This document shows, one piece after another, positions 36,477 to 46,797 of a stretch of DNA of 64,000 nucleotides (the stretch's first letter is position 1; the number at the start of each line of letters is the position of its first letter). This DNA comes from Prinsepia uniflora. Lineage: Eukaryota; Streptophyta; Magnoliopsida; Rosales; Rosaceae. The notes under the pieces were generated by a model. The model ran no database searches. It worked only from the letters and a program-made list of their open reading frames with translations, and was not told where the DNA came from. Both the position numbers and the translations under genes were made by a program. Location: positions 46,966,194 to 47,030,193 of the forward strand of contig CM064870.1 in assembly GCA_032719365.1 (NCBI GenBank), read 5' to 3'.

Positions 36477-38901
36477 TTATCGTGGCTCCAACACCGTTAT
36501 GGAAGATTGATTGGTTGAAGATGTTTCGTTCTTGACACCGAATAAAGAAGACATTTCGTTCCTACTGGCGGAAGAAGAACCTACCTCATTAGATGATGAA
36601 TACTTTGCTGCAAAGTAACCTGGCCTTTTGGGCTGAGGCAAGACACTGTCACCCCCTAACATAAAAACCACATTTGACATAGTTGGTCTGTCTTGAGGAA
36701 GTTGTTGCACACATAAAAGACCAACATGTATGCAACGCAACACTTCTGATAGCGTGCATGACTCCGTTAAGCATTCGTCGATCATCTCTAATGACCTCCC
36801 TTCTTTCCATAATTGCCATGCCTAACACAGATGTAATTAACATCCATTTTGTGATCAAATTGTGATTAGTGACAGGATCAAAATTCAAAACAAGTCAATG
36901 AGGAATTGGATAATCTGGTGATATATACTCACATGTCCAATGAGGTTGAGGTCGTGCTTGGGATCATGAAATCCTCTGCTTTTCTTTCCACTTAGTGTCT
37001 CTAGGACTAAGATGCCAAAGCTAAACACGTCCGATTTTACGGAGAACTGGCCATCAATCGCGTATTCTGGTGCCATATAACCACTGTAGTGTTCACAACA
37101 AAATGAAATGCACATTCTTTAATCAGGAAATTAGTCCATATTAGCTGGTGTGCAAGGAGATAATTATACACTACTTACTAAGTTCCAACCACTCTTCTAG
37201 TAATTCCTTCGGTCTCGTCTCCTCCGAAAATCCTAGCCAATCCGAAGTCTGAGATCTTTGGGTTCATCTCACTGTCAAGTAACACATTGCTTGCTTTAAG
37301 ATCTCTATGAATGATCCTCAATCTGGAATCTTGATGCAGATAGAGAAGACCCCGAGCAATCCCACAGATAATGTGGAAGCGCCGAGACCAATTCAACATT
37401 CTACCTTGAGTTTTATCTACCAAGTTCCATTCCATGTCACAAGGATAAATCAAATTAAGGTCCTTAGAACCCACATGGCAAATTACGTATGAAAAAAAAG
37501 TGTTAAAGATCTATACCGAATATATACAAGTCCAAACTTTTGTTGGGCAGATATTCATAAATGAGCAAGTTTTCTTCTCCTTCAATGCTACAACCAAGAA
37601 GCTTTACAAGATTTCGGTGCTGAAGTTTAGCAATTAGTATAACTTCATTTTTTATCTCAGCCTGGCCTTGCCCTGAACTTCGTGACAGCCTCTTCACCGC
37701 AATTTCTTGCCCATCTACTAATGTACCCTGAAACCTTTCTTTAGTAATAGGATTATGAAGTTTTGAATACAAAGCACACCTGCTTATTCATTGATCATGT
37801 TTGGGAATTCTATGCACACAATTAGAAACTTACCTTGTACACAGATCCAAAACCACCTTCTCCAAGCTTCATATTGAACGAGAAGTTATCAGTGGCTGTG
37901 ATTAGTGTGGACAAGCTAAACAGTGGTAGCTCAAAATCTTCATTATGTCCTCCATTGTTGTCCCCAAACATTCCATCTTTCACTTGGTTCTCTAATAAAC
38001 ATAATGAATCAAAAAATAGATCCTTAATTGAGTAAACTCAAAAGGCAATGAAGGACCCAATTTCATTTCCATCAATATGACAAATTACCTTTGAACTTTC
38101 TCCTCTTCTTGTGAAAGTGAATGCAACACAGAGCTAAAAAGGCCACGGAAACAATGGAAGCAGCAGATGCAACTATCACTATCATCTTTTTATTAGGCGA
38201 ATGTTCTGCGCCTTCACAGTTAATTTCACATCTTCAGTTCAAAATATGACACCATTTTAAAACAAACTTACTTCAAATATATTAAGCCGAAACGAAAATC
38301 TGTTAGACATACTTGTTTCTGAGGCAGGCATTCGAATATTTATATCGTGGCCGCCATCAAGGAGCTGTCTGAGGCTGATAAGATCGCCAAACCAGAGGTT
38401 GCACCCACTACCACTGCCCCTGCTTCCTCCTCCTTCGACATTAGCATAAGCCATACAAGAACAATTGCTCAAGCAACTTTCCCTGCAATTATCAACACTC
38501 ATACTCTGGTTGGACCAAGAATGTGTTGTATCTGGCAACCTCACACCAACATATTTCACAAACCCATTTTTTTTTTCACACACCAATGGCGGGACACGCA
38601 CGCAACCGCCTGAATTGTGTCCAAATCTCCATTTTTGAGGCTCTTTGGGTTGAAATCCTTTTAAGCAGCTGCAAACTTGGGAGTTGCTGATGTCACACAT
38701 CCCATTGGGGCCGCAACGGCTATAATCGTCGCAAACGTCTGATGACAATGAAGTCGATAGAATCCTGTGAAAACCCAACTGAGAACTTCGGTGTTGGGAT
38801 TGAGAAATGGGATCAGTTGCAAGCGCAGCTGAGGTTTTGAGGAAAGAGAGGAGGGGCAGATAAAGATAAGTTCCAATGAAGATGAAAGAAAGAATGGCCA
38901 T
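36477..38901 (-). CDS. S-receptor-like serine/threonine kinase lacking the B-lectin domain
   Basis: Minus-strand paralog of the kinase at 5698-9704. Seven exons fit in frame: 38313-38901, 38089-38205, 37834-37991, 37517-37727, 37179-37416, 36933-37083 and 36477-36821, giving about 602 residues. The ATG at 38899-38901 opens a signal peptide (SFIFIGTYLYLPLLSFL). After a short linker it goes straight to the EGF-like motif CDDYSRCGPNGMC and the PAN domain (CLSNCSCMAYANV), so the whole B-lectin domain and the S-locus glycoprotein domain are absent. Exon 2 is a transmembrane helix (MIVIVASAASIVSVAFLALC) with a basic stop. The kinase keeps GEGGFG, IAVKRL, HRDLK, DFGLA and APEY. Three kinase exons (211, 238, 151 bp) match the other gene exactly in size. 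Loss of the lectin part probably changes ligand binding or leaves a kinase with PAN only. No stop or frameshift seen. Confidence 0.85.
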
Positions 38902-39839
38902 CTTTTTCTAGTGCGGCAATGGAAAAACTGGAAATTACTAGTTACAGATTGATTACATTGTGTTAGAGATTCAGGCCCGAAAAAATGAAAGAAAATAGAA
39001 AAATTAGATTGCATTGTCAGTCTAGAAGGCGCATTGACCATGAACCACAAGTCAGGTGACGTCTGTGGAAATTGAATTTTGAGGTACCATGCGTAGATTT
39101 TAGTGGTCCCTCTGATTTAGAAATTAAACAAAGATAGGGACACGTGTCTCCTAAATTGGTTCAGTCAATTGTCTTAAAAGTGTGGCCATCAAATCCTCCA
39201 TGTCGGTGTGTGATTAAATTGAGATGTTGTAATTAGCATTTTTATTATATGAAGGAAAAAAAAATTATAACGAATGGCTAATTATTCGCTTAATGAATAT
39301 TGGCCCATTATCTCAAATATAGTTAAATTTCACCGATTATTTGGTTTTGGGAAAAATGTTGTCATTAAGATGTCAATGACATGGTTAGGGACAATCAAGT
39401 CATTTTCTAATGCCCCTTTACATGAAATTAGTCCAATGTGCTCAATTAAGTAAAGAAGATTAGGCTAAATGTTTCTCTCAGAGCAATCCAAGAACATGAA
39501 TGTCATAGTGCTTCCGCTGCTTTTTGACTAATCCAAGGACAATTCCGTCCATGCAACTTTTTGTGTGGCTTAGGTTGGCAACCTAGGAGAAATTTTAGGC
39601 CACTAGAAATTATTGGCCACAAAAAGAAAAGAAAACAGAAGTATTTTATAAATGGAATTATTTTCGTCTTTTCAGTTGCTTGAAGGTTTCATGAAAGCAG
39701 GTGTACCACCAAAACCCGTGCTTTCCTAGAATTGGACGCAGCAAGGCCTGGAATTGAGTTTGAAAGATTGGCCAAAAGTTGGAGTCTGGTTATTGTTTTT
39801 GGAGATCCATTAATTTCAGGAATTTTAAATAAGCGCACA
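38902..39839. other. Upstream region of the second receptor kinase
   Basis: Promoter side of the minus-strand gene followed by AT-rich sequence. No gene or element termini recognised; the left limit of LTR copy F lies somewhere near its end. Confidence 0.4.
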
Positions 39840-40614
39840 ACTCGGGATTGAGCCACATGTATAGTTTATGAGTGGATATTTATTTTATAAACTGTGATGG
39901 ATGCATAGTTAAATGTTTTAAATGTTTTATGGCATGATTTGAATTGCAATGAATTGAATGATGATTTGAAATGATTTTTTGGACATTTAACTAGTTTTGA
40001 ACATGGATATTGGGTATTGCGGAAACTGTGTTTTGGGTTAAGCCCGATTTGGAAATGATTTTGACTTCGTTTGAGTGAGCGATTTGTGTTAAAAGAAAGG
40101 TTTTAGATTTAATCCCTGAACGATTTTCACTGTTGTTTTAATAAGTTCCCAGACGGTTGAAGCTAGGGGTGTTTCCCAAACGGCCGAAGCTTGAGGATTA
40201 TTATGTTCCCAGGCAGCCGAAGCTAGTGGTGTTTCTCAGATGGCTAATGCTCGGGGTGATTTTTTCCCAGGTAACTGAAACGAGATGTGTTCCGAGACGG
40301 CTGATGCTCAAAGCTGATTTCTCCCAAGTAGCCAAAGTTCGGGAGTGTTTCCTAGACAGCTGATGCTCGGGGGAGTCGATGCCTGGTTTTGATTGTTATG
40401 GATATGGGTGTCCATCTTTTTGTGGTGTGATTTGAATTTAAGTTCGGTTTCTTATGTTTTAATGTATGCATGCATGTTTTACAATTTAAGGATAAAGGTC
40501 TATGTTCTTGGAAATGGATTTTCAAATGCTTATTTTTGTCCACTCACACTTTCAGTGGTTTTGTTGACCCCTTCAAGCCGTTGCACGAAGATTGTGGCTA
40601 ATTTAGAAGTGGAG
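39840..40614 (+). mobile_element. LTR copy F, left part (split by copy E)
   Basis: Forward LTR remnant whose 5' end is not identifiable. It contains a minisatellite (40146-40380), GCATGCATG near 40467 and GTCCACTCACACTTTC near 40538. It is cut by copy E at 40615 and resumes at 43473-43611, where it ends GGGGTCCTATCA followed by a primer-binding-site match. Confidence 0.7.
40146..40380 (+). repeat. Minisatellite inside LTR F, about 8 units of 26-32 bp
   Basis: Units of the form CCCAGACGGCTGAAGCTCGG plus a variable tail, visible at CCCAGACGG, CCCAAACGG, CCCAGGCAG, CTCAGATGG, CCCAGGTAA, CCGAGACGG, CCCAAGTAG and CCTAGACAG. It sits where other subfamilies carry the hairpin array. Confidence 0.75.
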
Positions 40615-43472
40615 TGATAGGACCCACCCCTAATCCCCCGGGATTAAGGGCTAAACCATGTTCCCGTCTAACTCATGCATGACACGAAGGATAAACTGAC
40701 GTCCAACCTCCATGTGACACGTAAGTCGGACAAGGGATTCTCGATTCGTACCGTCCAACAGTAACCGAACTTCCAGAGAGTGCGTTGAATCTATTGTGGA
40801 TCGTGAGTGGACAAAATAAAGTATAAGTTCAAAACATTTATCAGAAAACATAATTTGTACCCTCCATGTAAAAACCAATGCATGCATATCAGAAGTCAGG
40901 TCATAAAAACCATTTCACAACAAAAACCATCAACGAAAACCATTTGAAAATCCGAATCAAATTCGTCATTCAAATCCAGGCCTCAGCCTCAAATCTACGG
41001 GAACTCAGTCCCAAAAATCATCAAATCCAATCATCCGGGCCACTGCCCAAAACATTCTGAAAACCAGTGAAAAAAAAACAATCATACAAGTTTACTGGAT
41101 CTTAAGTGCACCCGAATTTTTAAACTCAAAACCATGCGCAAATAACCAGGCCTTCCCGGGATATCAACGAGTTTTTAAACTCAAAACACAAACACATGCC
41201 TCGGGGGGGTATCATATCCGAGTCTTTAAACTCAAAACATATACCGATTCTTTAAACTCAAAACATATCAATCCAGGGCCCTCCCCCCGTCAATCAATCC
41301 GAGTCTTTAAACTCAAAACCAGATCCAGTGGGTTTTTCTCTTTTTCCGGGTCTTCAAACCCAAAACCATTTTTCAAGCATAAGAAAGCCACAGAAAATCC
41401 ACCTTCGAATTCGCAACGATGATACCGTAAGCTAGCATCCGGAACCATCGTCCCGAACCCAAATCCAGACTTCCTTTCCAAATCTCGAAAACCAAATCCG
41501 AAATCTAGTTTCAAAACTGAAAACTCATATATCGAAATCCCAGAAACAGGGCTCCAAGCCCGAAATCACTTTTCCGAAATCCATTTCAAATCCCGAAATC
41601 AAACCACTGAAATCATGGTCAAATCACAAGATCAATCGAAATCTCGTAAAACGTGTAATTCTGTAAATATCTCGAAAAACGTGTAAAACCGTAAAACATC
41701 AAGATCATAAATTAAATCATAGAATCACATATAGAAAACATATAAAAACATATATGCATGCATCAAGAGTTAGAGAGCAAAGTCCACTCACAGACCATTC
41801 CGACGTCGCCTCGATACACGCGCACCTATGCCGTTCCCAGCAAATTCACTATCCTCGGCTTTCCCGAACCTATCCAAATCCCAATATAAGGTCACTAACT
41901 ACTTCACAATGGTCATACTCAAGCCCCGTAATTTTCCCGCATTTATAACTATTTTTAACCGAGCCCTAAAACTTTCGGACATCCCGAAACATATCGAGAC
42001 GATGTCCGATTGACTCGAAACCAGCGCCAAAATGTTCGTTACATCGAATACTTTAAAAGTTGTGTTGGAACCATTCTCAAACACTGTGCCATGCGCCCAC
42101 ACGCGCCACCCAAAGGTGCTGCGCGTGGGCCTCACGCGCCAGCACAGTGTCATCTTCAACCGTGCTTCGACCCAGTCCGACCGGTTCACGGTTTAGGCCG
42201 AACCGGCATGGCCGGTTCACAGTTCTATCCTATCCAGTTTTGTCCGATTTCGACCCTATTTGATCCTAACCGTCCCTTTAAGCCTTTCCAATCACAGTTC
42301 TAAAATAAGAGAAAAACAAGCTAAAACCATATACCTTAATCGGTTGTTGAACCGGCCGTCCATCCCTTCGACGGTTCTCTTGCCTCCGGCCATCCTCCAA
42401 CTACCAAGTCACCATCTTTAGGTCCCTAGAAACCTTAAACAACTTAACTGAGCAACAAGTCCACTCGATGGCCTCCAAAACCCGACATACCATTTTTAAC
42501 CTCAAAACACGACAGTGATGACTTGAGGTCTTACCTGCCCTGTCAAACTCCGTCGTGGTCTCTGCCGTCACGACCTCACCTCCTTCTCACTTCTTCATCA
42601 GAGATAGGGAGCCAGAAACACGTTTGAGGGGGAAAATGGATCACGATTTAACTGTCCCCTGTTTATTGGTTTCCTCACGGGTAAGACCACCGTCCACGGC
42701 CATTCATGACGATGGCACCACCATGTCACCAACCGCCCACTCTCAGCTCCCAGGTTTTGCTCATAGGCTCAGGTTTGGTGGGAAAAGAATCACGATCACA
42801 CTCACCAGCCCTCTGTCTTATCTGTTTTTTGTCCAACCCGTGCACAAAATAACCCATCTTTTTTTTAAACTCATGTGAGGCGGCATGGAGATTTCCACAG
42901 CCATCTAGAAAGGGACACATGTCCTAATCTGATAAGCTCACTAACCCAAAGCAGCCAAGTGTCACTAGACACAAATCCCAAGGCAACAATTACTAACATG
43001 CCCTTTCACGCACAAATTACTATTTTGCCCTACGTACGTTTAGGCTCGTAACTAAACCGTCCGACATCCGATAGCGGCGTGCTGCCTGTCCTTGTACTTA
43101 GGGGATCGAGACCTTCCTAACAGTCCTCGAAGTTCGTGAAGATGTCATGTCTTTTTCAAAGTCAACAAAATGCCCCATTTTAACTAAATTACCAAATTGC
43201 CCTTGAACTTCCAAACGTCATACCTTTCTCCTCGAATGTCGGAATCGGACGTGCCACCTGTCTATGAACTCGTGACGTCCCGACCTACGTCACGATCATC
43301 AGTCAAAGTCCAATTGACCGTCCGATCGAAAAGTCATCATTTTGCCCAATTCCAAGGGCAAGATCGTCATTTCGTACCGTCCGTCTGAATGCATCCAACT
43401 AACCACCGATTAATTTCACTAGTCTGTCATTAATTACTAATATAATCATGATTTCCGGGATGGGTCGTTATA
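40615..43472 (-). mobile_element. Solo LTR, 2858 bp, reverse orientation (copy E)
   Basis: Plus-strand ends TGATAGGACCCACCCC and GGGTCGTTATA (terminal CA decayed to TA). TSD TGGAG at 40610-40614 and 43473-43477. It lies inside LTR F. Landmarks: GTGAGTGGAC near 40805, GCATGCATATC near 40882, hairpin array of GAGTCTTTAAACTC type (41169-41355), ATGCATGCATC near 41753, GTCCACTCAC near 41783, CGCG boxes 42092-42150, and the two U3 modules with GTCAAC at 43161 and GTCATC at 43333 (172 bp apart). Confidence 0.92.
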
Positions 43473-43611
43473 TGGAGGCATAACTGGGGTATCAGTACGG
43501 TTATCCCTTGTTTGACAAGTGTTAAGGGAATTTTCGTAACTTCAGTTGATTTGTTAAACAAGAGGAGGACCTAGCTCAACTATCAAAGCGTTTTCAGGAG
43601 GGGTCCTATCA
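43473..43611 (+). mobile_element. LTR copy F, right part
   Basis: Continues F after copy E and ends GGGTCCTATCA at 43611. Confidence 0.75.
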
Positions 43612-43613
43612 AT

Positions 43614-43626
43614 TTGGTATCAAAGC
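43614..43626 (+). other. Primer-binding site of element F (initiator Met tRNA type)
   Basis: TTGGTATCAAAGC lies two bases after the LTR end. The consensus is TGGTATCAGAGC, complementary to the 3' end of plant initiator Met tRNA, so there is one mismatch. It marks F as a former 5' LTR. Confidence 0.75.
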
Positions 43627-43691
43627 ATTGTGGCACTAATTTTTGTGTGCCAAAGTCTTGCCTCTAAAACGCGACCTCGTGCACAACCTAG

Positions 43692-44092
43692 TGACATGAC
43701 CCTCTCCGTAATCCCCCTTCATTAGCGTGGGAAGACCTGCTTCCGTCTGACATGTCATACAAATTCAATATAATACATTCGAGATTTAAGTATGTATACT
43801 TACCACGTGTCAGACAAGGGATATGGAAACATTTTAAATAAGATATCCAGAGTACGTAACTCTACGTGATACCTCAGCCTTCACACAGCCTGCGTCTGCA
43901 ATCAAACTGTAGGGTGTCAAAAACAATAAAAAGTGTGAGTGGACCAAAAAAAAAGGTTTGGAAAAACCATTTCCGAATTCAATCATTAAACCCTCCGTTT
44001 AATAAAGCTATGCATGCATCGAATTTACGAATAAAACATGAATCTCAAAATATGAGCAGTAACTAGAAAACTAGGAACTTCAAAATATGTAG
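43692..44092 (-). mobile_element. Truncated LTR, reverse orientation (copy G)
   Basis: Begins TGACATGACCCTCTCC (a family 3' end read in reverse), with the CTTCCGTCTGACATGTCA terminal hairpin sequence, GTGAGTGGACC near 43937 and ATGCATGCATCG near 44012. Cut by copy H at 44093. Confidence 0.7.
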
Positions 44093-44930
44093 TGACAGGA
44101 CCCGTCCCAATATCACTTTGAAAACCGTACCTGGTTCTACTCCCATCTAACAAGTCCACCAAAGTTATGTAAACACCCTCAGCACCCGTTAGATAAGTGA
44201 TAACTGTACTGATTCTCACTCATGCTTCCGCCTCTCGATTAGTCAACTCACACTTTGGTGACTCTTTGAATTTGATCAAAAAGTCAAAGAGTTGAATTTT
44301 TAGGGGTAAAATGGTCATTCTCTTTCTCTCAAATATCCGGGGTGATACACATAATGCCTAAGATATGTAATCCCTGAGATGACTTGGAAGCGGGATTCAC
44401 AAGTTGACCTTAGATATGTAATTCCCGGGTTGACCACAGAAGTGTGATTCCTGAGTTGACCTCAGATAAGTAATTTTTGAGATTTGAGCATTAGGTTGTA
44501 TGGATTTCTGATATTGTTTCCAAATGATTTCACGTGTTTGATAAATATGGATTTTGGAAAATATGGGCCACAGACTTTTGATGATTTGTAGATCCCACGG
44601 TTTTTGATGTGATTTGAATGCAAATTCGGTTGCTCATGTTTTACTGTATGCATGTATGTTTTATAATTAGAGGGTAAAGTTTGTTTTCGAAATGTGTTTT
44701 TTCTTTTAATATTTATTTTTTTCCACTCACACTTTCAATGGTTTTTGTTGACCTTCCAAGCCGTTGCACAAAGATCTGGGTTGGTCTAGAGGCGGAGGTA
44801 ATGACCGGGATATCAATACGATTATTTCTTATCTGATAAGTATTAAGAGTTTTTCAGAAGCTGCAATCGAATTGTCAAACAGGAGTAGGACTAGATTCAG
44901 TTATCAAAGCATTTTTCGGAGGGGTTCTGT
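44093..44930 (+). mobile_element. Foldback LTR derivative with about 145-bp inverted ends (copy H)
   Basis: The left end, TGACAGGACCCGTCCC through CTTCCGCCTCT (44093-44237), is an inverted and diverged copy of the right end (about 44785-44930, ending GGAGGGGTTCTGTCA). The middle carries forward-LTR features: short repeats of the AGATATGTAATTCCCG type (44360-44475), ATGCATGTATG near 44647 and TTCCACTCACACTTTC near 44722. No target duplication seen. Confidence 0.65.
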
Positions 44931-45203
44931 CACTCCACTTTCATGGGCATCAACTCCAAAACTGCCCCTAGAACTGAAAAGGATTTACAATGGGATACAA
45001 TTCACACTGAGCTTCTTTCAATAATTTGTCGTAATGGAGGCCTGAATCTTCGGGTTGAAACATGGGCGCCTCATCATCCATATCATGTGATGGGAGAGGA
45101 AAAACATTGGTTAATATCTCAACGAATTAATCATTATCACATTGCCCATTCCAACCACTTTCCTCTCGATAGGTCTTGGGAACCGAACATATCAATGTGG
45201 TAA
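44931..45203 (-). pseudogene. CACTA (En/Spm) transposase relic, TNP2-like
   Basis: The minus strand translates, with one frame change, to DMDDEAPMFQPEDSGLHYDK, then LLKEAQCELYP, then SVLGAVLELMPMKVE. This follows the TNP2 layout of plant CACTA elements (an acidic lead, a xxFxxLLKxAxxxLYPGC motif, then FSxLxxxxxLxxxK). The piece stops at the LTR boundary at 44930. The plus-strand open frame over the same bases has no recognisable product. Confidence 0.55.
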
Positions 45204-46176
45204 TTTTTTTTTTCACCATGATTGATCCAATTAGTTTAGTATTTTACAATCGTATTCCATGCTAAATGCATTTGGACATTATTCAGTGGCATCCAATTGC
45301 AATTGTTACATTTACCGGCTTGGCCATATGATACGTCTTTCATCATTGCAATGAGTACATGCAAAGGCAATGAAGTTGTTGATCCCATCAAAATATTGAT
45401 CATAAGATATATCCAACATTTGCATCTAGCCTCTGTTCATTGAGTTTGCTTTCAAAAAATAGAGTTAACGTAAATAAATGCGCTACCATTCTCTGGTAAT
45501 TAGAAAAAGTCATTATCAACCTGCTTGTCTCCTTATGCCTCTGAAGATTTGGCCATATCCCATTCAAGAGTGCGTGTTCTGTGCTGTGTAGTTTGCAACC
45601 TAGGAGGCTAAGTTTCGACTGAGGGAGATTTCAATAGCATCTCCCTACAGTTCCCTAAATGAACGTCATAGATATTTTAAATATCTAGTATGAATTCGGA
45701 GAGCATTAAGAGGATACAAACCGAATTTCCTATAATCGAAACCTAACCTCGTAGACAGCAAAGTACACAACACATAAATGTTCACCCCTAAACTGTCCGA
45801 ATAAATGGACAATTCAAAATTCAGTAAATCAATTTGATTCAGTTCGTCGAAACCACACAAAAAGATTTACAAATAATATCACAACAAATTCACAAACATA
45901 TATTAATTATGCATATCACAAAGTTTATAATTTTCTGTTTTCCTAATTTAATAACATATTTTCTTATTTTATTATTTCCTAACATATTTTCTAATTTCAA
46001 TAATTTCTTAACATTTTATTTTCCAATAATCTTCTCTAATTTCCTAATTTCCCACACATATTTTCTATTTTCTTAATTTCATAACATATTTTCTAATTTT
46101 CATATTTTCCTACACAATTTCCACGAATTTTAAACAACAATAAATAACACTTTCCTAACATAATTAATCCAAAGGT
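45204..46176. other. AT-rich intergenic region
   Basis: No gene seen. 45925-46130 is low-complexity DNA built of AACATATTTTCTAATTTC-like words. Confidence 0.5.
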
Positions 46177-46181
46177 CTTAA

Positions 46182-46797
46182 TGTAACGCCCCGGAAATTC
46201 GGAAAATGTAAACTTGTAAAATAATGAATAAAATGACGTTTTTACCCCTGTGATTAGTGTGGTCAATTTGTTTACTTTTTTATTGGAGGGTCGAACGGAC
46301 GTTGACCGATGACTGTGACGTAGTTCGGGACGTCATGAGTTCATAGACAGGTGGCACGTCCAATTCCGACGTCTAGGGAAAAAGTTATGACGTTCAGAAG
46401 TTCAGGGGCATTACCGTAATTTGGACGATTAGGGGGAAAATGTTGACTTTTTGATTGACACTTGATTTTCACACGACTCGAGGACCGTTAGGTTGGTCTC
46501 GAGGCCCCGAGTACAACGACAGGCGGCACGCATCAAACAGACATCGAATGACCAAGTTACGGGTCACGGATGATGAAGGGCATTTTGGTAATTTGCCAAC
46601 TGAGGGCATTTTGGTCATTGTGCACGGCGGATACTGTTCACCACCGTGGAACAGAGTGTGCACGGCCATGCCGTGAGTGCCCTGCACGATTTCATTGTTT
46701 AATCCTGATTGTGGAGGGCCAGAGTGATTTGTTTAAGCCCTTTGAGGCAGTGGGAAACAAGGTTGGTGGACTGAAACCACAACCACACAGAGCACGG
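46182..46797 (+). mobile_element. Solo LTR I, left part (split by element J)
   Basis: Starts TGTAACGCCCCGGAAA after TSD CTTAA (46177-46181). Contains the two U3 modules (GTTTAC at 46270 and GTTGAC at 46442, 172 bp apart). Interrupted by element J at 46798; resumes at 56726 and ends at 58914 before the second CTTAA. Without J the LTR is about 2805 bp. Confidence 0.92.

Noticed and set aside
44943..45203. Plus-strand 86-codon ORF as a gene
   Set aside because: The minus strand over the same bases reads as CACTA transposase remnant, which explains the sequence better.
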